Source of the DNA: a miscellaneous Crenarchaeota group-6 archaeon AD8-1 | GTDB lineage: Archaea > Thermoproteota > Bathyarchaeia > Bathyarchaeales > Bathycorpusculaceae | Assembly (NCBI GenBank): GCA_001273385.1 | Contig: LFWW01000002.1 | Location: 62,001 to 126,000 of the forward strand | Length of the DNA: 64,000 nucleotides | Direction of reading: 5' to 3' | Shown: in pieces, positions 1 through 9,508 of the stretch | Layout of the letters: every line of letters begins with the position of its first letter | How positions within the stretch are numbered: the stretch's first letter is position 1 | Notes under the pieces: model-generated | Told to the model about the DNA's origin: nothing | Database searches by the model: none | Seen by the model: the letters and a program-made list of their open reading frames with translations, nothing else | Made by a program: the position numbers and the translations under genes

Positions 1-2089
1 GAGCATCAACAGCAACAGCACTATTATGATTAACAATTATAGGATTTATGTCAATTTCTTTAATCTCTGGAAAGTCTATAATTAACTTAGAAAATTTCAC
101 CAATAATTTTTCTAAAAGAGGAATATTCAAAGGAAGCCTACTAGTGACTGCGTGCTTATAAATTAACGTATGCTCCATAAGTCTTCGTGCCAGAACTTGA
201 TTTAATGGAGGAAATCCAATCGCAACGTCTTTAAAAAACTCCGTATTTGTGCCACCTGTACCAAAAAGAATAACTGATCCAAATTGGGAGTCTTTCTTGC
301 TACCAACTAAAAGCTCAAATCCATTTCTGCGAAGCATAGGTTGGATTGCAATTCCATGAAATTCTGCATCCGAGTTTAATTTATTAAAATTATTTAATAA
401 TCGATCGTATGAGACTTCAACATCTGATGATGAGCATATATTGAGGATAACTCCTTCATTTTTTAACTTATGAGGTAATTGAGGAGATAATAGTTTCATA
501 ACTACTGGATAGCCGATTTTAGATGCTTGACTTTTTGCTTCCTTAGAGGAATAAGCAATCTCTGTTCTAACGGTTGGAATATTATACTTCTTAAGAAAAA
601 GCAAAGAATTCTTTAAACCTAGAGATTTTTCCTCCCTGCATATGGAACGTCTTAATATATCCTTTAAAGATTTGGAGTCGGTTGATTCTATTGACAGAGC
701 CTCAGGAGTTTGATATAAAAGTTCCAAATTTTGAGTATAGCTAAACATATACATAAAAGTGGACACTGCTTGCTCAGGGGTATTAAATACTGGAATTCGA
801 TTTTGTTGAAGAATCTTGCAAGCATCTCTACTACGCTTATCCTCACTCATAAAGGAAACTAGAATTGGTTTTTTTGTCTGATTTGCCATTTCGGAAATAG
901 TTTTTGCCAGTTCAATTGGATCCGCTGCAGCTTGAGGTGAATAAATCAATAAAAAGCCGTTAGTATTTTCATCCTTCAAACATATATCCAAAACAGATCT
1001 AAAACGATCAGGAGTAGCCTCTTCAAATATATCAACAGGATTTGATATATTGCAATAAGACGGCAATATTTTTTTCAAACTTTGTTTGGTTGAATTACTT
1101 AAAATAGAGATTTTTCCGCCTCTCTCTATTAGACGATCGGTGGCCATAATGGCAGGACCGCCAGCATTTGTGATAATTGTTAAATTTTGTCCCGCAGGAT
1201 TAGATTGCATAGCCAAGGCTTCTGCACAATTAAAAAGATCAACGATAGCTGAAACCCTAACTATGCCTGCACGTCTAAAAGCAGAATCATAAACAGAGTC
1301 TTCTCCGCCTAAACTTCCACTGTGAGATAGAGTCGATGCATCAGTTTCTTTATAGCGACCAGCTTTTACAACTACAATCGGCTTAGTTCGTGCAAATGCT
1401 CTTGCTGCACTCATAAATTTTCTAGCATTTTTTATAGATTCAACATAAAGAACTATACTCCTTGTTTTAGGATCAGCACCAAAATAATCAATTAAGTCAC
1501 CAAAATCAACATCTAACATTGATCCTGTAGAAACTACTGCACTAAACCCAACCCCTGATTCAAGAGCCCAATCCAATGCAGATGCACATAAAGCAGCACT
1601 CTGAGATAGAAAAGCGATATTTCCAGGCAAAGCTAAAGTAGCTGCAAAAGTAGCAAAAAGATTGATTCCCGGTCTAAGAACACCATAGCTATTTGGACCA
1701 ATAATACGCATATTAAACTTTTTTTGATATTCAATTATTCTTTTTTCAAAGGCAAAACCTTCAGTTCCAACCTCTCTAAAACCTGCAGAATTAATAATTA
1801 CCCCAGAAACTCCAGCTTCTCCACATTCCTCGATTATCTGTGGGACAGTATGTGCTGGAGTTGCAACGATAGCTAAATCAATTTTTCTTGGAATTTTGCT
1901 AATGTTAGGATAGGCTGGAATACCCTGTACAGTTTGCCTAAAAGTATTAACAGGATAAACTCCGCCTCCAAATCCGACACCAATTAGATTTTTAAGAATT
2001 TTTGCGCCAATAGAGCCTTTCCTTTCAGATGCTCCTATAACTGCAATACGTTTAGGATTAAAAATATGATTCAGTTTTTCAATTCCCAA
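1..2089 (-). CDS. ADP-forming acyl-CoA (acetate-CoA) ligase, fused alpha-beta subunits, C-terminus cut by window edge
   Basis: The frame is open from a TTG at 2089 to the window edge, about 696 codons, so only the last residues are missing. It starts with a CoA-binding Rossmann domain (IAVIGAS near residue 15). It continues through succinyl-CoA ligase-like domains with the phosphohistidine motif LSHSGS (His about 256). It ends in an ATP-grasp beta domain with the NIPTVRTE and GYPVVMKL signatures. Enzymes of this family convert acyl-CoA, ADP and phosphate to acid, CoA and ATP, and are the usual archaeal route for energy from acetyl-CoA. The start is supported by GGAAGG upstream of the TTG. The acyl specificity cannot be read from the sequence. 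It is divergent from cofE. Confidence 0.93.
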   Translation of the reverse strand, partial: MGIEKLNHIFNPKRIAVIGASERKGSIGAKILKNLIGVGFGGGVYPVNTFRQTVQGIPAYPNISKIPRKIDLAIVATPAHTVPQIIEECGEAGVSGVIINSAGFREVGTEGFAFEKRIIEYQKKFNMRIIGPNSYGVLRPGINLFATFAATLALPGNIAFLSQSAALCASALDWALESGVGFSAVVSTGSMLDVDFGDLIDYFGADPKTRSIVLYVESIKNARKFMSAARAFARTKPIVVVKAGRYKETDASTLSHSGSLGGEDSVYDSAFRRAGIVRVSAIVDLFNCAEALAMQSNPAGQNLTIITNAGGPAIMATDRLIERGGKISILSNSTKQSLKKILPSYCNISNPVDIFEEATPDRFRSVLDICLKDENTNGFLLIYSPQAAADPIELAKTISEMANQTKKPILVSFMSEDKRSRDACKILQQNRIPVFNTPEQAVSTFMYMFSYTQNLELLYQTPEALSIESTDSKSLKDILRRSICREEKSLGLKNSLLFLKKYNIPTVRTEIAYSSKEAKSQASKIGYPVVMKLLSPQLPHKLKNEGVILNICSSSDVEVSYDRLLNNFNKLNSDAEFHGIAIQPMLRRNGFELLVGSKKDSQFGSVILFGTGGTNTEFFKDVAIGFPPLNQVLARRLMEHTLIYKHAVTSRLPLNIPLLEKLLVKFSKLIIDFPEIKEIDINPIIVNHNSAVAVDA

Positions 2090-2262
2090 GATTAGCCTTC
2101 CTATTATTCAAAATCGACACTTTTTTGAATATTTGTAATAAGCCATTAATAATTTTTAAAGCCTACCTGATTTGAGAATAATGATTTAATGTTAATAATA
2201 GGCTAAAATCAGAAGATACCTTTAACTGATATTAAGAATAAAAAAATTGAAATATTTAGGAA

Positions 2263-3030
2263 GTGAGAAAAATTAAATCCATTAAAATTATTGCAATTGA
2301 AAGTTTACCACTAATAAAAAAAGGAGACAGTATTGTAGATCTAATATTAACTGCATTAAAAAAACAGAAGATTCTATTGAAAGAAAAAGACATAATTGTG
2401 ATCACTCATGTTGCAGTTTCAAAATCCGAAGGAAATGTAATAAATCTTGATGAGGTTACACCATCCAAGAGAGCTATTAAAATCGCAAAAAAAACTCAGA
2501 AAGATCCTGCTTTAGTTGAAATTATTCTAAGAGAATCCAAGGAAATTGTTAGAATGCGAAAAAATAGCATAATTACAGAACATAATTATGGGATGGTTTG
2601 TGCAAATTCTGGTGTAGATCGATCCAATATTCAAGGAGAAAGAAACGTTGTATTGTTGCCTAAAGATGCTGATGCTTCTGCAAGAAATATTAAACGGGAA
2701 ATTAAGGAAAAAGTGGGTTGCAATGTAGCCATAATAATATCAGACACACATGGTAGACCTTTGAGAAGGGGAGAAATAAATGTGGCTATAGGAGTTGCTG
2801 GAATAAATCCCATAAAAGACAGGCGAGGCAAAAAAGATCTATTTGGATATATTTTAAAAACAAAACAAACCGCAATTGCAGATGAACTATCATCGGCTGC
2901 CGAATTAGTCATTGGTCAGACAAACGAAGGAATACCAGCGGCAATAATAAGAGGATATAATTATCAATCCTCGGAAAAAGGTTCAGCAAAAGATATAGCT
3001 CGACCAAAAGAGTGCGATTTATTCAGATAA
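2263..3030 (+). CDS. cofE: Coenzyme F420:L-glutamate ligase
   Basis: This 255-residue protein matches the CofE/FbiB N-terminal family, which adds gamma-linked glutamates to F420-0 with GTP. Visible signatures are ITHVAVSKSEG (about residue 46), ITEHNYGMVCANSGVD (about 105), the metal and nucleotide region IISDTHGRP (about 157), and INPIKDRRGKKDLFG (about 183). The start is GTG; a purine-rich AGGA stretch lies almost against it, so initiation may be weak or leaderless. Its presence implies that the organism makes F420. No other F420 genes lie nearby. Confidence 0.93.
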   Translation: MRKIKSIKIIAIESLPLIKKGDSIVDLILTALKKQKILLKEKDIIVITHVAVSKSEGNVINLDEVTPSKRAIKIAKKTQKDPALVEIILRESKEIVRMRKNSIITEHNYGMVCANSGVDRSNIQGERNVVLLPKDADASARNIKREIKEKVGCNVAIIISDTHGRPLRRGEINVAIGVAGINPIKDRRGKKDLFGYILKTKQTAIADELSSAAELVIGQTNEGIPAAIIRGYNYQSSEKGSAKDIARPKECDLFR

Positions 3031-3089
3031 AAATACATAAAAAAGAACAAAATAGCTGATTAACTATTTGATATTCGAAGGATAATAGA

Positions 3090-3422
3090 ATGGCATTGAT
3101 AAAAACACCAAAAGAATTTTTTGAAAAAATATTGCCTAAACGATTTAACCCTGATAAAGCAAAAAATATTGATATTATTGTTAATATAGAAATCTTGGGA
3201 AAAAATGGAGGACGATGGGTAGTTATAATAAAAAACAAGGAATTGAAAATCAAGGAGATGGAACATAATTCTCCATCAATTTCCTTAAAAATTAATGAAA
3301 AAGACTATCTTGACATAATAAATGGTAAATTAGGTGGTGAGGAAGCATTCTTCTCAGGAAAAATAAAATTTAAAGGAAATATTTCTCAAGCTTTAAGATT
3401 AAAAGATTCGGGGCTCTTTTAG
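3090..3422 (+). CDS. SCP2 sterol-binding-fold protein
   Basis: This 110-residue protein has the alternating pattern of SCP2-like lipid-binding domains: a strand-rich middle (RWVVIIKNKELKIKE) followed by the typical ISLKINEKDYLDIINGK and FFSGKIKFKGN segments. Stand-alone archaeal SCP2 proteins are thought to bind hydrophobic ligands, but their substrates are unknown. It sits 59 bp downstream of cofE on the same strand and may be cotranscribed. No signal peptide or membrane segment is visible. Confidence 0.75.
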   Translation: MALIKTPKEFFEKILPKRFNPDKAKNIDIIVNIEILGKNGGRWVVIIKNKELKIKEMEHNSPSISLKINEKDYLDIINGKLGGEEAFFSGKIKFKGNISQALRLKDSGLF

Positions 3423-3502
3423 TAAATTAGACTATAAAAATATTATAAAAATAAATTAAAAATAAACTCCAGAAATTATCAAATAGAGATTGAGGCAAAA
3501 AA

Positions 3503-4432
3503 ATGTTAAAAGAATATATTAAAGACTACGAGTTTCCAGAAGGAATAACGATCAATGAGCTAATAAACCAAATGGAAGATGCGTGGGGCTTTACTGCTGG
3601 GAAACTTTCAAGTAGCATAAATATTTTAGAGAGAATGATAAAAGACAAAAACTGCAAAAAATTTCTATCTTTTACAGCAAATTTAGTAGCTACAGGAACT
3701 AGGGGTGTTTTTAAAGAACTTGTGAAACGCAGAATGATTGATGTAATAATCACGACATGTGGAACTCTAGATCATGATATCGCAAGATGCTGGAAAAAAT
3801 ATTACAAAGGATCATTTAGAATGGATGACAGTTATCTTCACAAAAAGGGAATAAATCGATTAGGCAATATTCTAGTGCCTAATGAAAGTTATGGAACAAT
3901 AATAGAAAAAAAAATTCAACAATTACTTATTGAGTTATGGAAAGAGGGAGTAAAAGAGTTAACAACAAAACAGCTTTGTCAGGAAATTGGATTAAGAATT
4001 TGCAATGAAAGTTCGATCTTATATTGGGCCGCAAAAAACAAAATACCAGTTTTTATACCAGGAATTACAGATGGAGCAGTAGGCTATCAAATTTGGCTTT
4101 TTAGCCAAGATCATAAATTTAAAATTGATTTATTGAAAGATTCTGGACAGATAAATGATATTGTCTTTTCTGCAAAGAAGACGGGTGCTTTAATTGTTGG
4201 TGGAGGAATTTCGAAACACCATACAATTTGGTGGAATCAATTCAAGGATGGACTAGATTATGCAGTATACATAAGTACAGCAGAAGAATGGGATGGAAGT
4301 CTTTCAGGTGCTAAACCAAGAGAGGCTATATCATGGGGTAAAATAAACGAAAAGGCTAAACAAGTTTTGGTCCAAGGAGATGCTACACTAATTTTGCCTC
4401 TAATTATAAGCTCATTATTGAATAAAATATAA
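3503..4432 (+). CDS. dys: Deoxyhypusine synthase
   Basis: This 309-residue protein has the usual length of archaeal deoxyhypusine synthase, which moves the butylamine part of spermidine onto one lysine of aIF5A in an NAD-dependent reaction. The N-terminal helix region (WGFTAGKLSSS) and TTCGTLDHDIAR fit the NAD site. The C-terminal EWDGSLSGAKPREAISWGKI carries the family's catalytic lysine in WGK. Its substrate, aIF5A, is encoded about 59 kb away in this window. It converges tail to tail with a paralogue, leaving only two bases between stop codons. Confidence 0.92.
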   Translation: MLKEYIKDYEFPEGITINELINQMEDAWGFTAGKLSSSINILERMIKDKNCKKFLSFTANLVATGTRGVFKELVKRRMIDVIITTCGTLDHDIARCWKKYYKGSFRMDDSYLHKKGINRLGNILVPNESYGTIIEKKIQQLLIELWKEGVKELTTKQLCQEIGLRICNESSILYWAAKNKIPVFIPGITDGAVGYQIWLFSQDHKFKIDLLKDSGQINDIVFSAKKTGALIVGGGISKHHTIWWNQFKDGLDYAVYISTAEEWDGSLSGAKPREAISWGKINEKAKQVLVQGDATLILPLIISSLLNKI

Positions 4433-4434
4433 AC

Positions 4435-5502
4435 CTAAAGTACAGCTTCAAATAACCAAGACATCTCTGGTGGTTGGTCCCTTTTTTTGATCCGTTCATT
4501 TAGAGCATGCGTAATTATTGGCAATGCAATGGTTGCATCACAATAACAAACAGTTCTTTTCCCAAAATTATCAATTTTACCCCAGCTTATAGCCTCTTCT
4601 AAAGTACATCCAGACAAACCACCCCATTGAGGGGAATCAGTTGTAATTTGAAGGGCATATTTATGCGGATAATAATACTCTTGCAAACTTTTTCGCAGAT
4701 GCCCTTCCCTACCCGGTACACCTTTGTCTTCGGTTCTGGGTGAAACAGAAATTGCAATAAGTTGTGTTAGATCCTTAGGAACCCCACCACCAATATAAAT
4801 TACACCGACATCCTTGGACTTTTCACCTATACTAACAAACTGATCAAATTCTTTTACAGAATCCAAGATTAAATTAATGCCCTGATTTTTTGCCATTAAA
4901 AAAGCCTCTCCATAAGCACTATCTGTCAATGCTGGACTAAAAACAGGAACCTCATTTTTAGCAGCAACAGCTGCAATACTATTCACAGATTTTTTACCTA
5001 AGAATTTACCAAGAAGATAAATAAATTCAACTGATGAATAATGAAAATCTGGTTTTAATGTTAAAACAAAATCGGTTATTAGTTCTTCCATTTTTCTATA
5101 ATCAGTCTCTTTCCCATAAACATCATAATATCTGTTAAGATCTTCTCTTAGAAGATCTTGATCGTTTACAATATGGCTACCTTGCCAATAGCTAAAACCC
5201 ATAGCTTCGATTATATCTTCTGAAATGTTTGCTCCTGTTGAAACAATAACATCAATAAAGCGTTTTTCTATTAGCCAATTGATAATTTTCCATTGTCCAG
5301 AAGTACTCATAGACCCAGAAAGACCTAAAACAATAGTCAGATCTTTATCTTCAATCATAGCCTGCCAAACATCAACTGCTTCTCCTAATTTTCTACCCTG
5401 AAATCCAGTTCTTGCCATTTCTGCTAATAGTCTTGATATTGATTTTTCTTTAACTTCTATTGCATTAACTTTTTTATTAAGAAACGATTCATTCAATCGC
5501 AA
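4435..5502 (-). CDS. Deoxyhypusine synthase-like paralogue
   Basis: This 355-residue protein belongs to the deoxyhypusine synthase fold family but diverges from its convergent neighbour. It keeps the NAD-site LGLSGSMSTSGQ and VSTGANISEDI, the VYIGGGVPKD-type glycine motif (as IYIGGGVPKD), and a WGK lysine in EEAISWGKI. The neighbour's DGSLSGAKP is here WGGLSGCTLEE. It has an insertion around residues 260-290 (SVSPRTEDKGVPGREGH). DHS-like paralogues in other organisms can act on free polyamines, for example as homospermidine synthase. That function is possible here but not shown. Its pairing with dys and a polyamine deacetylase-like gene hints at polyamine metabolism. Confidence 0.82.
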   Translation of the reverse strand: MRLNESFLNKKVNAIEVKEKSISRLLAEMARTGFQGRKLGEAVDVWQAMIEDKDLTIVLGLSGSMSTSGQWKIINWLIEKRFIDVIVSTGANISEDIIEAMGFSYWQGSHIVNDQDLLREDLNRYYDVYGKETDYRKMEELITDFVLTLKPDFHYSSVEFIYLLGKFLGKKSVNSIAAVAAKNEVPVFSPALTDSAYGEAFLMAKNQGINLILDSVKEFDQFVSIGEKSKDVGVIYIGGGVPKDLTQLIAISVSPRTEDKGVPGREGHLRKSLQEYYYPHKYALQITTDSPQWGGLSGCTLEEAISWGKIDNFGKRTVCYCDATIALPIITHALNERIKKRDQPPEMSWLFEAVL

Positions 5503-5583
5503 GTACCCACTTTTAGATTATATGTCATATATTTGAAATTTATTATGAGAAGCTACAATTATTAAATCTAATAAAGTATTTTT

Positions 5584-7530
5584 TTACATCCTTTCAGGAG
5601 CGTGTATACCAATTAGGTTAAGAGCATTATAAAGGACTATTTTTATTGCTTCTGTTAAATTAAGGCGAGCATCTCTTAGCGACTTGGTTTCGGCTCTTAA
5701 AACTGGAAAGGCGTTATAGAAGGAATTAAATTTATCAGCAAGAGCGTTAATATAATCTGCGATCATATTTGGTTTTAAATATTCACTTGCCTCCAAGAAA
5801 ATATCCGGAAAACTTGAAATTAATAGAATAAGTTCTTTTTCGAGTTTTTCGTCTAGAACACCAAGATTTTGACATTTTGGCTTTATTTTGATTTTACGGA
5901 GTATACTACATGCTCTTGCATGAGTGTATTGAGCATAAGGAGCGCTATTTGTCTCAAAATTTAATACTCTATCCCAAGTAAAAACCACTGGTTTACAAGG
6001 ATCAACGCTAATAAGAGCATATCGTACTGCACCAATTCCAACAAAATCTGAGATTTCTTGTTTTTTTTCTTTTGAAAGATTAGGAGAACGTATTGAAACC
6101 TCTTTAAAAGCTCTTTCAATAGCTTCGTCTAATACTTCATCAAGCGTTATATAATGTCCTCTACGACTGGACATTTTATACCCTGGGAGGGAAACAAGAT
6201 TATATCCAAAATGTATAAAATTATCTCCATAATTATTCCGTCCTAAAGCATAAAGAGCTAGCCTTAATTGTAATTGTGCTAAAGATTGCTCCATTCCTAT
6301 AACATTAACAACTTTTTCCATTCTAGTAAATTTCCATAATGTATATGCAATATCTCTTGTAGTATATAGAGTGGTGCCATCTGAACGTACAAGGGTTAAT
6401 GATGGAATCTCGTAATCCTCTCTTAAACCTAATTTGGATTTAAGAGACATAGAAACAGCGACCTTTTCCGCGTCGAATTCTAAAACTTCACCATCAGAAT
6501 ACACAAAAGCAGATTCTTGAAGTTCCTTAAGTACTTCTTTTACTTTATTGCTCCATACTAAATCACTTTCCCAATCCCAAGAATCATAATGAATTTTTAT
6601 TCTTTCCTGAGTTTCCTTAAAGCCCTTTAGACAAAGTTCACTAACAGCTCTAACAAGTTTTTTCGCTTTAAAAGAACCTTTTTCATAGTTTCGATTTAAT
6701 TTGTTAATATCCTCTTCCGGATCATTTACACCAATTAGTGTCTCAGATAAATCTGAAAAAATCAAAGGATATTTTTGTTTTAGTTCTTCACTAATAGATA
6801 ACCATTCATTAAGAGTTGAGTTTAGTTTAGATAAATCTTTAGAATTGCTGAATTGTTGTATTTTAGTTATTTTTTTCTTCAAACGATTAATTTCAACTAG
6901 GCAAGAGGTTATTGTATAAATCTTTCCAACATAATGATCAGGTTTTTCATTGGGTTCTGGCCAACCTAATTTATCATAACCATACGCAACAACTGAGGAT
7001 TGTCGACCAACATCATCAATGTAATAGTGTCGAAAGACTTTGTGACCTCTGCATTTTAGTATTCTTGCTATAGAATCGCCTAATATTGGATTTCGAGCTT
7101 GACCGATATGTATTGGATGAAGAGGATTTACACTGGTATGCTCAATTATTATTTTTTTGGGGATTTTAGTTTTTGGAAAACCGTATTCATTCTTTAATGC
7201 AATAATAGATGAAAGAGTTAAATGTGTAAATTTTGAGAAATTTAAATGGAAGTTAATATAACCTCCAATGGATGTTATTTTTTTAATATAAACAAACTCT
7301 GAAGAATTAATTGAAGCAACTAAAGAATCGGCAACATCTTTAGGATTCTTATTCAATTTTTTTCCAATTTCAAAACTAACAGAGGAAGCGAGTTGTCCAA
7401 ATTCTATATTTGGAGGTTTTTTAATTTGCAAATTGTTAATCGATATTTCAGGTAGGATGTTTTTTATGGATCTAATCAGTACATTTTGGCATTCTTCACT
7501 AAATATTTTTGATGGATTTTCTGTTATCAT
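5584..7530 (-). CDS. argS: Arginyl-tRNA synthetase
   Basis: This 648-residue class I synthetase charges tRNA-Arg. The N-terminal Arg-S additive domain is followed by the ATP motif HPIHIGQAR (about residue 136) in the context TSVNPLHP. The KMSSRRG loop (about residue 455) is the KMSKS equivalent. The C-terminal DALR anticodon-binding domain ends in the family tail LIGIHAPERM. Length is normal for archaeal ArgS. The ATG start at 7530 gives a standard N-terminus. No disruption is seen. Confidence 0.96.
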   Translation of the reverse strand: MITENPSKIFSEECQNVLIRSIKNILPEISINNLQIKKPPNIEFGQLASSVSFEIGKKLNKNPKDVADSLVASINSSEFVYIKKITSIGGYINFHLNFSKFTHLTLSSIIALKNEYGFPKTKIPKKIIIEHTSVNPLHPIHIGQARNPILGDSIARILKCRGHKVFRHYYIDDVGRQSSVVAYGYDKLGWPEPNEKPDHYVGKIYTITSCLVEINRLKKKITKIQQFSNSKDLSKLNSTLNEWLSISEELKQKYPLIFSDLSETLIGVNDPEEDINKLNRNYEKGSFKAKKLVRAVSELCLKGFKETQERIKIHYDSWDWESDLVWSNKVKEVLKELQESAFVYSDGEVLEFDAEKVAVSMSLKSKLGLREDYEIPSLTLVRSDGTTLYTTRDIAYTLWKFTRMEKVVNVIGMEQSLAQLQLRLALYALGRNNYGDNFIHFGYNLVSLPGYKMSSRRGHYITLDEVLDEAIERAFKEVSIRSPNLSKEKKQEISDFVGIGAVRYALISVDPCKPVVFTWDRVLNFETNSAPYAQYTHARACSILRKIKIKPKCQNLGVLDEKLEKELILLISSFPDIFLEASEYLKPNMIADYINALADKFNSFYNAFPVLRAETKSLRDARLNLTEAIKIVLYNALNLIGIHAPERM

Positions 7531-7621
7531 CTAGTTATATCATATCCTAAGGAATCGGTTTTTTTAGAGGTATATTTTAATTTGGAAAGCGTTGCTTATG
7601 TGTTTATGGATGCAGAGTTTT

Positions 7622-8479
7622 ATGGAAACACAGCTGATTTTTTCTGAAAAGTGTTTGAATTATGGCTTTTGGCATATTGAAAGCCCACAAAGAGTTAAAA
7701 AAGCTTATGAGTTTTTAATAAAAAAAAAGTATACTTTTGTAGAGCCCTCTCCAGCTACAGAAGACGATTTGCTCCTTGCTCATAATGTTGAATATATTTG
7801 GAATCTGAGAAAGGGACTTGTAGCTGATTCTGATACACCTGCTTATGATAATATTTTTGAATATGCAAGCTTATCAGCTGGAGGAGCAATTCTGGCAGCT
7901 AAAATTGGTGGTTTTTCTATGATGCGTCCACCTGGTCATCATGTGGGATCAGCTGGATCAGCATTAGGAGTTATTTCAAGAGGTTTTTGTTATCTAAATA
8001 ATATGGCAATTGCCGTAAAAGCAATTAAAAAACCTACTTTGATTTTAGATATTGATGGACACCATGGAAACGGGACACAAGAAATATTTCAGGGTGACTC
8101 AGAAGTGGAATATGTTTCCCTCCATCGATTTCCTCATTATCCTGGAACTGGAGAGAAATCTGAAGGGAATTGTCTAAATTTTCCTCTTGAAGCCAATTGT
8201 GGAGAAGAAGAATATCTACGAACATTTGATGAAGCAATTGATATGGTTGATTTAGATAATTTTGAAATAGTAGGAGTTTCTATAGGATTTGATACGCATA
8301 TAGGTGATCTAGCCTCTTTAGGTTTAACTGAGAGAAGTTTTTGCATAATAGGAGAAAGAGTTGCTTCCTTAAAAAAACCAACTTTCTTTCTATTGGAAGG
8401 GGGATATAATGGTGACAAAAACGGTAAGGATATTGACCAATTCTTAAGAGGATATGAAAAAGAAAAATTAAGATCTTAA
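7622..8479 (+). CDS. Histone deacetylase-family / acetylpolyamine amidohydrolase-like hydrolase
   Basis: This zinc deacetylase-fold protein has about 285 residues. It carries PPGHH (about residue 103), DIDGHHGNGTQEIF (about 143), GFDTHIGD (about 222) and EGGY (about 258), which hold the zinc ligands and catalytic histidines. It is short compared with many class II enzymes. The frame is open from a TTG at 7592, and in-frame ATGs occur at 7598, 7610 and 7622. The 7622 ATG was chosen because family homology begins at LIFSEKCLNYG. Prokaryotic members often remove acetyl groups from polyamines or proteins. The nearby deoxyhypusine synthases make a polyamine role attractive, but this is inference. 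Confidence 0.88.
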   Translation: METQLIFSEKCLNYGFWHIESPQRVKKAYEFLIKKKYTFVEPSPATEDDLLLAHNVEYIWNLRKGLVADSDTPAYDNIFEYASLSAGGAILAAKIGGFSMMRPPGHHVGSAGSALGVISRGFCYLNNMAIAVKAIKKPTLILDIDGHHGNGTQEIFQGDSEVEYVSLHRFPHYPGTGEKSEGNCLNFPLEANCGEEEYLRTFDEAIDMVDLDNFEIVGVSIGFDTHIGDLASLGLTERSFCIIGERVASLKKPTFFLLEGGYNGDKNGKDIDQFLRGYEKEKLRS

Positions 8480-8499
8480 CTTAGCGAATATTGAAAATC

Positions 8500-9132
8500 T
8501 TATTCCTTAGTATTTTTTTTATCTTTGTTAATGCTAGCTTTCTTATTTAATGCCTCAAGTTTTTCAGTGACTCTCATTGATCTGTCTTCTGCTTCATTTA
8601 ATAATGGCTTCCAATTCTTTGTTTTCACTGTTTCAGTAATTTTATCAGTTGCCTCAGGTAGTTTCTCTAATGCTGTATTAAATCTTTTTTCGGCATCTTC
8701 ATCAGTTGTTACTAAATCCAATGCCTCTTCAGGACAGAATTCTACACAATTTGGTTCCCCCTCGCATAAATCGCATGCAATAACTTTTCCTGTATCAGGA
8801 TGAAGGGTAATTCCACCATGTGGACAAGCTTGGATACACCAATCACATCCCATGCATTTCTTATCATTAACCATTAATATTCCTGTTTCTTCTGATTGCA
8901 TTAAAGCATCTTCTGGACAGGCATCCACACACTTTGCATCTTCACAGAATCGGCAAGCAAGAGCAAAATTAAATAATGGTGTCATTCTCACAACACGTAT
9001 TCTTGAACGAATAGGATTCCAAGCTTTTTCTCCTTTTTCTAAAGTGCAAGCATATTCACAAATTCCACAACCTGTACACTTAGAGGGATCAACTGAAACG
9101 AATTTCCTTGATTTAAATTTAGAAGGCGACAT
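8500..9132 (-). CDS. Four-cluster 4Fe-4S ferredoxin (polyferredoxin subunit)
   Basis: This 210-residue protein has four cysteine groups: CTGCGICEYAC (about residue 19), CRFCEDAKCVDACP (about 60), CMGCDWCIQACP (about 92) and CDLCEGEPNCVEFCP (about 121). This is the HycB/DmsB-like electron-transfer layout seen in iron-sulfur subunits of archaeal oxidoreductases. A lysine- and glutamate-rich tail of about 60 residues follows, probably helical. No catalytic partner is adjacent, so its redox enzyme is unknown. The ATG start at 9132 places the first cluster normally. Confidence 0.9.
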   Translation of the reverse strand: MSPSKFKSRKFVSVDPSKCTGCGICEYACTLEKGEKAWNPIRSRIRVVRMTPLFNFALACRFCEDAKCVDACPEDALMQSEETGILMVNDKKCMGCDWCIQACPHGGITLHPDTGKVIACDLCEGEPNCVEFCPEEALDLVTTDEDAEKRFNTALEKLPEATDKITETVKTKNWKPLLNEAEDRSMRVTEKLEALNKKASINKDKKNTKE

Positions 9133-9273
9133 TTTCTTAATAGTGTCTTATTTGAAGTATCTAAACATTTCTTTTCTTTAGAAATCCAAATATTTTCAAA
9201 AATAATATAGGAAAAAGTTCATTTATTTTTTTTAAAAAAAACTTTTTAGAAAAATTTATTCAAATAAATGATT

Positions 9274-9361
9274 TGGTGCGGGGGGTGGGATTCGAACCCA
9301 CGAACCTCTACAGGATAGGCGCCTCAGGCCTACGCCTTTGACCTAGCTTGGCAACCCCCGC
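9274..9361 (-). tRNA. tRNA-Leu (anticodon GAG), 3' CCA encoded
   Basis: On the minus strand the sequence folds as a class II tRNA. The acceptor GCGGGGG pairs with CCCCCGC, and discriminator A is followed by a genome-encoded CCA. The D-arm is GCCAAGC...GGTCAAAGGC. The anticodon stem TAGGC/GCCTA closes the loop CTGAGGC, giving anticodon GAG. A long variable arm and a T-loop TTCGAAT follow. There is no intron. Confidence 0.95.
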
Positions 9362-9508
9362 TGAGAACAATTTTTGAGTTTAAATATGCATGTAGCAAAA
9401 ATATAGAAAGCATTTTCTATTTAAAGGCTTTAGTTAAATAGCCAATTTCTGCATAAAACAGTTTTCTTATATCTTGCCTTTGTAAATATGTTCTAAAAGG
9501 AAATCAAG

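Noticed and set aside
3023-3266. Minus-strand frames opposite the SCP2 gene
   Set aside because: They lie opposite a well-supported gene and have low-complexity Phe/Ile/Ser composition.
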